From Picochlorum sp. 'celeri' (lineage: Eukaryota; Chlorophyta; Trebouxiophyceae), in contig JAACMV010000018.1 of the NCBI GenBank assembly GCA_010909725.1, forward strand, positions 744,001-808,000: a stretch of DNA of 64,000 nucleotides, read 5' to 3'. The translations under genes were made by a program, and so were the position numbers. Shown here in pieces: positions 18,984-27,646 of the stretch (position 1 is its first letter; each line of letters opens with the position of its first letter). Below the pieces are notes generated by a model, which saw only the letters and a list, made by a program, of their open reading frames with translations, was not told where the DNA came from and made no database searches.

Positions 18984-21134
18984 ATGAGTAGAATGGTCAG
19001 AAATTTAATAATTAGGACACATGAGAGGGAGAGTTCTGGTGCTGTTGGGAAGAATTCTCCCTCTTCTATGATGAATCCAAAGGAATCTTTCATTGTCGAC
19101 GAGACCAGGCGTGTCTCGAATGAGCAAAGGAGGGGTGATTGTCATCGCCGTAGCAGCAGTAGTAGTAGTAGCTGTTGTGAGGATGCTGCTATGAATGGTG
19201 GTGGCCTGGGGAGTTCGTCAGTTGTACGACTGTCGAGTCTGTGTGTTGGGATGTGGAAGAGTAGGAGACATGCGTCTCTGTGGATGATTATCGCGCCGAA
19301 GAGGGACGCGTTTGTGTTTGTTGTGGAGCATGAAGAGGTGGATATTGGTTCCGGGGTGTTGAGGCAGCTTGGGGCGGAGAGTCCGTTTGCTTCATCAAAA
19401 AAGACGCGCGGGACTCGGTCTGTGATGCATGGGGTGAAAGATGAAGGGCGTGGCGATGGCATGTCTGTTGCATTCGAAGTGGGGTTTGATAGTGTGATGG
19501 GAGTTGATTATAGTAATCCTCTTGTTCGGAAAGGGAGGATGGTGGTGGAGGCATGTCATGTTGCGAAGAAGGAGTTTCCAAGTATGGATGATGTGTTGAT
19601 GTATTATTATTGCTGTGATGAGGAGAAGCTCGCGACTCGCAAGTGTTCTTGTAGTGTCAATGGAGAGGAGACGCATTCATGTCGCGATACGGATGTCGAA
19701 CGGGATAGTATGCGGAAGAGTTTGTTGTCGTCCATGGATACAGTGGCGGATGATGTGTCCTTTGAATTTGATACTGTGTGCGATCCACATGCATACAGAG
19801 ATACAGTTAATAATAATAATAAAGAAGAAGAAGAGGTACAAAGCGGCAAAACGACTCTTGGGATGGAGAAGAATGGGACACATTCCATGGTGACGATGGA
19901 CAAGATGCAAGTACGTGAGGGTTTCAGGAATCCTGCTAACAAGGACGATGTGAAAGAGCGAGTGGTCGAGGAGTATGATACGCCTGTCAAAGTATACTCG
20001 TTTCGATCGATTTCTATTGAATGGACTGATGTTCATGTGCCTTGTGCACTATTGCCAGTGTTCGAAAAGGACGAGAGATTGTTGAAAATGTATGAGAGTG
20101 GTCTTCCGACATGGGCCAAGCTGCTTCCTGCGTATGGCTTCTATTATAGGCCATGGTTGAGGTCTTTGACGTGGATTTTATTTTATTTATTCTCCATATT
20201 TTCATTGGCTGTGGGTTTCTGGGACTTGTACAAGACATTGCCTGGGTTGCAAGAAATGCTTGCCAAGGTTGTAGGATCGTTGTGGTTGCCACCGACAGCG
20301 GTACTGCAGTGGATCGAGGAGCACGCTCAGATCCGATTGTCTATTCTTTTGACATATCTGTTTGGGAAGAGTGAGATATTTTTATTCGTGATGAAACATG
20401 CTGGACCTTGGTGGAGGAGTGTGTGTGCATTGGTGGAACCTTTGTACGGCAGTACCATGGGTCCTATACTGCTATTTGTGAAAGTTACTGGATTTCAGGT
20501 GGTTCAGTTGACATATAGTGTTGCGAACAGTACGGTAGTTCCTGTCGCAGTGTTCCTTAGAAATGCATGTGGAGTGGTTTTGACCCCACTGTTGTTGCTA
20601 TGGCGATTGGTAAAGCAATCATGGTCTGCATTATCGCTGATATGTGCTACATTCTTTTCTTCTGGATCGGGGTCGACGGCAGTCACAGGTGGCTGGCTGT
20701 TTTGGGCATTGCCTGCAGAGGCTGTGCGGGCATCATTGGTTCGATCTCTCCGGGCTTTAAATGCTGTGTGGAAGTTTACAGTCAATGTTTGCAACGGAAT
20801 ATCGAGGCATCGCCTGACCCTTTCGAGACGTTTTCGTCGATGGAGGATTAGATGTACAGATCAGTTGTCTCGCATTGCCATGATCCTGTTTTGGAAGATT
20901 GTCGACTTTTTCATGGGCGTGTATGACTACTTGCCCCGCTCCTCTCCATCCAGGGCTTCGAGTGTTCAAGAGCATGGGAAGGATTCTTTTGAAGAATCGT
21001 GTACGCCTCCTCGTACTTCTGTGACGACTGTCGAACAGTCAAGTCTCTCTTTTTCAAATGCATTTATGAGCGAACATGGCCTTCGGCAACGACAAGCATT
21101 GGAAGATACTGCCGAATCAAAGATTAGATCATAA
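18984..21134 (+). CDS. Unknown multi-pass membrane protein
   Basis: I do not recognise this 716-aa protein. ATG 18984 is chosen because the frame upstream offers only a GTG. Residues 1-340 are hydrophilic, with Ser runs and acidic stretches and no clear domain. From about 370 there is a compact hydrophobic domain: LPTWAKLLPAYGFYYRPW, then a membrane segment at about 391-411 (LTWILFYLFSIFSLAVGF), further segments around 452-472, 492-515, 525-545 and 550-580, and an amphipathic Trp/Phe-rich C-terminal helix (ILFWKIVDFFMGVYDYL) after a very basic SRRFRRWRIR. The layout suggests an organelle membrane protein with a long soluble N-terminus. Third-base composition and uninterrupted length support real coding. 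Confidence 0.65.
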   Translation: MSRMVRNLIIRTHERESSGAVGKNSPSSMMNPKESFIVDETRRVSNEQRRGDCHRRSSSSSSSCCEDAAMNGGGLGSSSVVRLSSLCVGMWKSRRHASLWMIIAPKRDAFVFVVEHEEVDIGSGVLRQLGAESPFASSKKTRGTRSVMHGVKDEGRGDGMSVAFEVGFDSVMGVDYSNPLVRKGRMVVEACHVAKKEFPSMDDVLMYYYCCDEEKLATRKCSCSVNGEETHSCRDTDVERDSMRKSLLSSMDTVADDVSFEFDTVCDPHAYRDTVNNNNKEEEEVQSGKTTLGMEKNGTHSMVTMDKMQVREGFRNPANKDDVKERVVEEYDTPVKVYSFRSISIEWTDVHVPCALLPVFEKDERLLKMYESGLPTWAKLLPAYGFYYRPWLRSLTWILFYLFSIFSLAVGFWDLYKTLPGLQEMLAKVVGSLWLPPTAVLQWIEEHAQIRLSILLTYLFGKSEIFLFVMKHAGPWWRSVCALVEPLYGSTMGPILLFVKVTGFQVVQLTYSVANSTVVPVAVFLRNACGVVLTPLLLLWRLVKQSWSALSLICATFFSSGSGSTAVTGGWLFWALPAEAVRASLVRSLRALNAVWKFTVNVCNGISRHRLTLSRRFRRWRIRCTDQLSRIAMILFWKIVDFFMGVYDYLPRSSPSRASSVQEHGKDSFEESCTPPRTSVTTVEQSSLSFSNAFMSEHGLRQRQALEDTAESKIRS

Positions 21135-21595
21135 GACTGCATATGTCACCCTTATTCTGCTTTAGTTTTCGTTATGTAATATCGTGATTGAGTGAAGCAG
21201 TCTTGACTTCAAGTTCAAAGTTTAAAAGCGTAAAAATTCAAATATTGTCTGACCTTTTTTTGCAGGCTGAAATGCTTCTGTTTCTTCCCATGGTCTCCAG
21301 TCGTACAATAAATTTATATTTGATTATATACATCTGCTTTGGAGCGACTATTGTGGGTGCGAGCGTCAAAAAGCGCTCGATACTACAACGCAACAACTAA
21401 TTTGAACTGTTGTTTACCATCGTTGTTTAACTTTTTTAGTCAAAGCCTGGGTGAAATTCGAATTTCAGTTTGACCGTCCATGGAACGTCCTACTGCAGCA
21501 AGAATCTCCCTGTGTAATGTAGATTTGTAAATTACATATAAATTATAAATACATTATATCGTGTATTGGTGCCAATACGTCGTAGGAGAATAGAG
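21135..21595. other. Intergenic region
   Basis: 461 bp between two plus-strand genes. One short frame (21188..21400) lacks an ATG at its start; its hydrophobic part NLYLIIYICFGATIVGA could be chance. I see no gene with support. A TA-rich segment (AATTATAAATACATTATATC) about 40 bp before the next ATG may be its promoter. Confidence 0.4.
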
Positions 21596-22726
21596 ATGAA
21601 AGCACTTGCAAGCAGAGAAGGAGGTGCAGCCGTGTCGGTCAAGTATGGCCTAGTAATGGGTTGCACATGCATCATTCTGCTTTTATTTATACGAAAAAAT
21701 CTTGACATGGGTGTACAGGTGGATCATCCTGAAGCGAGTGAGATCCAACGTGTGCCCAAGGTTGGAGGTCCTCTGAAGTTTGTCCAATATCGGCCCTCCA
21801 AAATTGAACAAGAATGGTATGAAAAAAGGTGGGTATATGAGAGAACTCCATCTGAAATCTGCAAAGATTTGGGCTACCACACTGAAAAAATGCGTTCTTG
21901 GATTGATTTCTTGGACCATGGGGACCATGACCATGGGGATGACTTTGACAGTGATGTATTTTCTCAATTAGTTTTTGAAGACAAGAATGGAAATGAGCAT
22001 ACAAAGATTATTGAGCCATTGATAGGACATTTTCGCCACCCTTTTGCACTGCCCAACTGTAAGCCAGAAGGCAATGCAGTACAGACACAAGATAGGTCTT
22101 ATATTGCTTTTGGTGGAGCCTGCAGAGTGGACGATTCCTTTTACCCAGGAAAACGGTATCTATTTGATTTGGGAACTGCAGCGTTTTCGACATCGTTACA
22201 GTATTTTATCTCTCGATACTCTGGGCTCGGCATTGAGTTTGACAGCATTTGGGCTTGGGAGGCAGAACAAATGCCCAACTACTGGGACTCTGTTCCACAT
22301 GATGTTCAGGGGAAACTTCATTTCTACAACCAGGCCATCTCGTCGGATCTCACTTCCCCATCCCATCCATTGAAAATACTCAAAACAATATACCAACCGG
22401 GGGATTTCGTGGTACGTTGGACAGCAGTTCTTGTTGGATTATATGCGTATTGCCAATTGATCCTGCTACAATTATATACCTCCTCCTTCCTGGTACAGGT
22501 TTTAAAGTTAGACATTGACAATACCCCATTAGAAATGTCCATCATGGACGAAGTTGAAAGGGATGACGCCCTGAGAAATATGATTTCTGATTTTATGTTT
22601 GAACTGCACTACAACTCCACTGACATGCAGGTACATTTTGGCAGTCCAAATATGTCATATGCTGAGGCCCTCATGACGCTTCGAAGATTCAGAGAGCTTG
22701 GGGTTCCCTTGCACTACTGGCCATAA
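21596..22726 (+). CDS. Type II membrane protein with a methyltransferase-like luminal domain
   Basis: A membrane anchor at about residues 16-36 (YGLVMGCTCIILLLFIRKN) is followed by a soluble domain. The domain has FDLGTAAFSTSLQYFISRY near a possible Rossmann first strand, then YNQAISS, and GDFVVLKLDIDNTPLEMSI, which is like the PGDYVVLKIDID segment of FkbM/SAM-methyltransferase-like proteins of algae and oomycetes, and ends HYWP. This last motif appears only if an 87-nt GT-AG segment (22412..22498, GTACGTT...TACAG) is removed, giving 347 aa in two exons. The 87 nt are a multiple of three without a stop, so retention would insert 29 mostly hydrophobic residues. Function and substrate are unknown. 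Confidence 0.7.
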   Translation: MKALASREGGAAVSVKYGLVMGCTCIILLLFIRKNLDMGVQVDHPEASEIQRVPKVGGPLKFVQYRPSKIEQEWYEKRWVYERTPSEICKDLGYHTEKMRSWIDFLDHGDHDHGDDFDSDVFSQLVFEDKNGNEHTKIIEPLIGHFRHPFALPNCKPEGNAVQTQDRSYIAFGGACRVDDSFYPGKRYLFDLGTAAFSTSLQYFISRYSGLGIEFDSIWAWEAEQMPNYWDSVPHDVQGKLHFYNQAISSDLTSPSHPLKILKTIYQPGDFVVRWTAVLVGLYAYCQLILLQLYTSSFLVQVLKLDIDNTPLEMSIMDEVERDDALRNMISDFMFELHYNSTDMQVHFGSPNMSYAEALMTLRRFRELGVPLHYWP

Positions 22727-23112
22727 TCGACCATGCAAAGGACGTCTAAAACAGTAATATTTCTGATATGACAGCTCACGCAAGGCTGCAGAGCAGAACA
22801 TGAGGCATCTGTGAATAATAGGCTTAGACCCATGTAGAATGTAAGATAGGCTGTGCATCTTGAAAAGCAAAGATACGGCTCAGACTTGAATGCAAGTATC
22901 ATCTGCAAACACAAGCCTCTCGTGAGGTCGAATACCAGCACTAATGCTAACCTTGTGTGACGAAAGCAGCACACCAATCTGGACAGCATCTGGTCGAATT
23001 ACCTCAACGCTTTCCATGTGTACCGAACCACAGAGTCCGATCAGAAAGCTAGGAATTGACTCCTGATGTAATATCAGTATAATAACACGACCCTCTTCAC
23101 TTCAATCCGCAA
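22727..23112. other. Intergenic region before repeat copy 3
   Basis: 386 bp. Short frames on both strands have no family features. I see nothing specific in it; the GC-rich repeat begins at its right edge. Confidence 0.4.
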
Positions 23113-24781
23113 CAGCCATCGCGTTGCCAGTGTTTTTTTGTGTGTGTTTGTGGACGGAGCCGTTTGCCCATCTCCGCCGGTCCCGACGCACCCACGGGGC
23201 ATACAAATCAAAATAGCCCCAAATGGGTCTTCTGGCGACACCTGGCGCCTCCAGTTCTGGGTGCCCAAGGCGCCCGATGTGTTCCGACCTGGTCGGGGAA
23301 GCTGGGGCAGAAGCTGCTGGCGTGCCCCATCCGACAAGGCCTGTGAGCGGCAGGTGGTGGCCTGTCCCGTGCCAGCCTGGCAAATTCAAATTTTGAATGT
23401 CACCGTGGATGGGCGTGGCCCCGTGCACAAACCAATTACCACGTGGATACTTTCAACCGGAAAAGAAATAATCTTTGAATCTTTTGTGAACAGAGACAGG
23501 ATGAGACGCTGCGTGAACGAAGTGTGACACATGTGCTGCACGAGGTGCGTTTTTTGGAAAGTTTCGACAGAGGGCATGGCATGTGCATCTGCGTGCTCCA
23601 TATTGTTTGATAAGTATATTGTGATGTTTTGGGTGTGGGTTCGTGGTGGTTTGTGCGGGGCCGGTGTGGTGCCTCCTCGCGGGTGCAGGCCGTTGGGCAG
23701 GGCAGGTTGGGAGAGGGGGGGAAGAAGGGTTGTTGTTAACCGCGGACGTGCCGGGGTCCCCGACGAGTTGCTGTTTGAACCCACAGGTTGTATGGGGGTC
23801 GCAGACGGCGCCGACTGACGCGACGTGGCTGTTTGTGTTGCAGGATACCACCACCATACCATCAGTGAGGACAACAAGGAGGTCGAGCAAGAGGCAGAGG
23901 GTTGCCCAAGCCAGCAGCGAGGATTCTGCCCTCACCTCCTCCATTCTGGTGCCCCACAACGGCGACAAGGCAGCGGTGGATGCGACCACAAGGCAGCACG
24001 ACATGGAGGCAGCCGAGAATGCAGTGGTGACAGCCTTGGTGCGGTCCACCTGCCCCCAGGAAGGTGGCTTGCCCGTGGTGAGCGCAGGCCGCCCAAGGAG
24101 GCTGTCTGCCAGGAGGACCAAGTACGAGTTGAGGGAGGAGGAGGACACGAGGATCGCGTCGGCCGAGGAGCAGCGCTCCCGTCAAGCATGTGCCACTCGC
24201 ACCGCAGGCAGTGGTGTGAACCATGCCCAGGTGGTGGCAGCAGCAAAGAGCCTGGTGCTGTTGAAGCACACAGTCCCCTCCAAGCGGGGATCCAAGCGGG
24301 GGTCCAAGGCCAGGTCCACGGTGCCCGAAACAAGCTCCATGTGGTCCAACCTCGACCTCCTGGCGACGGCTGCCTGCGACATGAACGGGACCCAACGGGC
24401 CACCAGGCGTGGGTTGAGGTCCAGATCGTAGGCACCTCCCACAGGCCACCCCCCCTGCCCTACGGTCCTTCTGTGGTCTTCTGTGGACAAACAGGACAAG
24501 ATCGAGATGATACACAGTACAGGAGAACATCGAAGGAAGGAGAAATAGAAACTCAACACTGGACCAGAAGAGGAGAATAGTCTGATGGAATGATACAGCA
24601 CTGAAAACTCTTGCACCGTGTGAACATTTGATAGATTTGATAGATTTGATTGATGGGCGTATTTCTTTGGTCTGTTTGGTTTTATTTGCTCGTGATGCAA
24701 TACCGACGTATTGAACACGCATGAATGCTTTACAAAGGTTGAAACCTGTAACAACAACAGCAGCAGCATTACATGCCACCA
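23113..24781 (+). repeat. GC-rich repeat family, copy 3 (dispersed)
   Basis: About 12 kb from copies 1 and 2 and more diverged, with several small indels and many substitutions. Compared with copies 1 and 2 it lacks roughly the first 40 bp; clear homology starts near CGTTGCCAG. It keeps the whole body, the GATAGATTT run and the CAACAACAGCAGCAGCATTACATGCCACCA tail. It stops at about 24781, 14 bp before the stop codon of NOP2 on the other strand, so the NOP2 3' UTR and polyadenylation site should lie within the repeat. I see no clear target-site duplication. One A missing near 23514 shifts the first open frame relative to the other copies. Confidence 0.85.
23844..24431 (+). CDS. Repeat-borne open frame, copy 3
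   Basis: Counterpart of 8853..9441. Open throughout, but it differs from copy 1 at about ten amino-acid positions (for example Ile to Thr, Glu to Gln, Ala to Gly, Lys to Asn, Lys to Thr), with fewer silent changes. The candidate splice acceptor TTTGTGTTGCAG is kept. Not recognised; coding unproven. Confidence 0.2.
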   Translation, partial: DTTTIPSVRTTRRSSKRQRVAQASSEDSALTSSILVPHNGDKAAVDATTRQHDMEAAENAVVTALVRSTCPQEGGLPVVSAGRPRRLSARRTKYELREEEDTRIASAEEQRSRQACATRTAGSGVNHAQVVAAAKSLVLLKHTVPSKRGSKRGSKARSTVPETSSMWSNLDLLATAACDMNGTQRATRRGLRSRS

Positions 24782-24795
24782 TACTGAGCATTGTA

Positions 24796-27431
24796 TCATT
24801 GCTTTTTGGCCTTCTTTGACCTCTTGGTCTTTTTCGGTTTTGCATTCTTCTTTTCTTCCATTTCAGCTTGCAACTCTTGCAATGCCTTTTTATAAATACC
24901 TCGGACCCGTTTTTTCTTTTTTTGAACTTCGTCTGCGTGAGGTGGCTGAGATTGACTTGAATGAATTTCTTGTTTATCATCATTGTGTTCATTCTCTCGT
25001 ATCAACTCTTTCGTCTTCGTTTTCTTCCGTTTTTTCTGTTGAGTAGGGGCAACTGCATCTTCAAGAATATGTGATTTAAAAGACTCTCGCTGGATGTCTT
25101 GCTGTTCTTCTTCCTCGCCACTTTCCTCCTCTTGGCTATCCTGATCGACTGGTTTATTGATGACATCATTAGATACCTTCTTCAATTTGCACACAAAAAA
25201 TCCTGAAATAGTAAGATATGAAATATGTTAATAGAAACGATTTGCGTGGCATTAATTATGATCAGAAAAAAACGGAAACATCAAGCACTCTGTATAAATC
25301 CACAGTCTCCTCACAATCATTCAGAAGCAGAACTGACTTATAGGAGTTGTTTCGTCATCGTGCTTGTATCAGTTAGACACGAAAGCATGTGTCAATTAAG
25401 TGGTAATCTTTACGTACCGTCCAAGTTATGTGCATGGGGATAAAATCTGCGAGCCTCTTGGATGGATGGATGGAATCTGAATTCTCTGTACCGAATGAAC
25501 CCAGGCCTACCAAAATCCAATCCACATGGAACAACTTTCACGTTTCTCTTTCTCAGAGCATATTGTATCACATTTTCATTTTCCTCCACCATCATGGAGC
25601 ATGTTGAATATGTCACATACCCACCAGTCTTGGATTTTGCATCGACAAGGTCAATGGCTGCGAGCAACAATTGCTTCTGCAAATGGGCACACTTCCAAAT
25701 CTCATCTTGGGATTTCGACGACTTGACTGATGGATCTTTTGATATAACACCGGTTCCAGAGCATGGAGCATCCAGTAAGACCCTATCAGCAGAAAACTCT
25801 CCCAAGACCTTTGGTAGTTGCCTTCCATCATAGTTGCAAATAATAGCATTGTTGACCCCCATCCTTTGGATATTCGCCTTCAAGGACTTGAGTCTATCTA
25901 CATTGATTTCATTTGCTATGAGAGTTCCTGTATTCCTCATGAGTGCAGCTAGATAGGTGGTTTTTCCTCCTGGGGCAGCAGCCATGTCAACCACCTTTTC
26001 ACCTTCCTGCGGTGCAAGGGTCATCACTGGGAGAAATGATGAGGCGCCTTGAAGCATATAATGTCCAGCCATATACTCTGGAGTTGCTCCTATGGGAACT
26101 TGGGAGTCATATACAACGAGTCCTACTTTCGACCAAGGGCCAATTGGATCCAAATTCACTCCTCTATTGATTAAAGATGCTGCCAATTCCCGACGCCTGG
26201 ATTTGAGAGTATTGACACGAATAGTCACAGGTCGAGGCACTTCACATGCTTCAATCAGCTCCAACGCCTCTGCTACAGTAAATAAACTCAGCATGGTTTC
26301 TACCATGAAGTCATTATATCCATAGTATGTGCAAATGTCGCTTTTGAGTTGAGAAATGTAATCTTGACGTGATCTTCCAGGTTCTCGCAGTCTTTTAAAA
26401 TCATCCAAAACCCTCACAATATCTCGAACTCGACGTTGGACCATGGCAAGGTCAGGCGCTGCTAACATTTCAGATTCAATTTGCTGACCACTTGGCAGCG
26501 TGATGACCTCAACATCTTGGATATTTGTCTCCATTGCATCATCTCTAGCCATGAAAGCTGCCTCTTCTTCCGCCTCCTCTCTCTCAAGCCTCTCTGCTTC
26601 ATCTAATTCTCTAGCTTCCCTTTCAATATCCATCTCTTCCTCGTCGCTATCCTCATCGCTATCTTCATCGCTATCCTCATCGTTATCCTCCTCTTCCTCA
26701 CTGCTTTCAGCAGAGGAATCAAAGAGGTCCTGTTTCTGTACTCTTGTGTCCTCCTCCTCCGCGCCGTCGTCATCATCGTCGTCGTCGCTATCTTCCTCTC
26801 CCTCTTCTTCCTCGTCGTCGTCGCTGCTCTCATCATTTCCAATGTCATGGCTCACACCATCACCCTCCTCTTCACTAGATTCACTACTACCAACATCAGA
26901 GGATTCCTCCTCCTCCTCCTCCTCCTCACTCGATGATTCAATCTCCTCCTCCTCTCTCTCCTTCTTCTTCGCATTCTTTGATGAAGATTTAGGTGTCAGC
27001 CAACTCCTATTATGGTCCGTAAATCCCCCCTTCTTTGACCTCTGCTTCCCTCCAGGACCCTACACCACAACGGCATACACTCAATCCCTCACCATAACTC
27101 CACACCATCTCCCTCAGAAACCCAGAAACATACCTTTTTAACAACTATCGTATCCATCTCCCTTTCAACCGGACTCTTTCCACTACATATAACAAACACA
27201 GCACTCGTGTCACATCGCATGCAAGACATGCTCTCACCCCCAACAGGATACCTTCACATTCCCTCATCCCTTACCACATCCAATGCATTAAGTAATTAGA
27301 ATTACATATAAAGAAAATTCCAAAGCAGCATCTCACCTTTTCCTTGTTGCGGCTGCATCCCCTCCTCCATTCTTTTTCAAGACGTTCCCATCCCGCTCAG
27401 GAGTGTACCGATTTTTCCTCGTACGAACCAT
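24796..27431 (-). CDS. NOP2: 25S/28S rRNA (cytosine-C5)-methyltransferase NOP2/NSUN1
   Basis: Nucleolar m5C methyltransferase needed for 60S assembly. Four exons (27337..27431, 27134..27182, 25418..27059, 24796..25202) join in phase to 730 aa. The N-terminus is [15 protein letters not shown], followed by a Lys-rich and then a very acidic Ser/Glu/Asp region. The catalytic domain has [16 protein letters not shown], the SAM site [19 protein letters not shown], motif [16 protein letters not shown] (releasing Cys) and motif [14 protein letters not shown] (catalytic Cys). Exon 3 ends inside [10 protein letters not shown] and exon 4 continues [11 protein letters not shown], exactly where other NOP2 proteins read HNMDGFF, which confirms that intron. 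The tail is Lys-rich and nucleolar-like. Its 3' end abuts repeat copy 3. Confidence 0.95.
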
Positions 27432-27646
27432 GATGAATTATACTCAAATATTAAATGAAAATTTCATCAGTATGGATGCTCAACGTCAACACCATGCAGA
27501 TGCACAGGGGACAGCAACGTATTTAATTCCGAAAGTCAGAATAACAAAATTTGATTCTCTTTGAGAACTGATCAAACCGTATGGTCATACACAGAACCAA
27601 ATTGAATGCATATTCATATCAAAAATTCTTTTTATACTTGATTACC

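Noticed and set aside
26500..27141. Plus-strand Ser-rich frame of 213 codons
   Set aside because: It is the antisense of the acidic Ser/Glu/Asp region of NOP2 exon 3; poly-Ser is the mirror of GAG/GAT codons.
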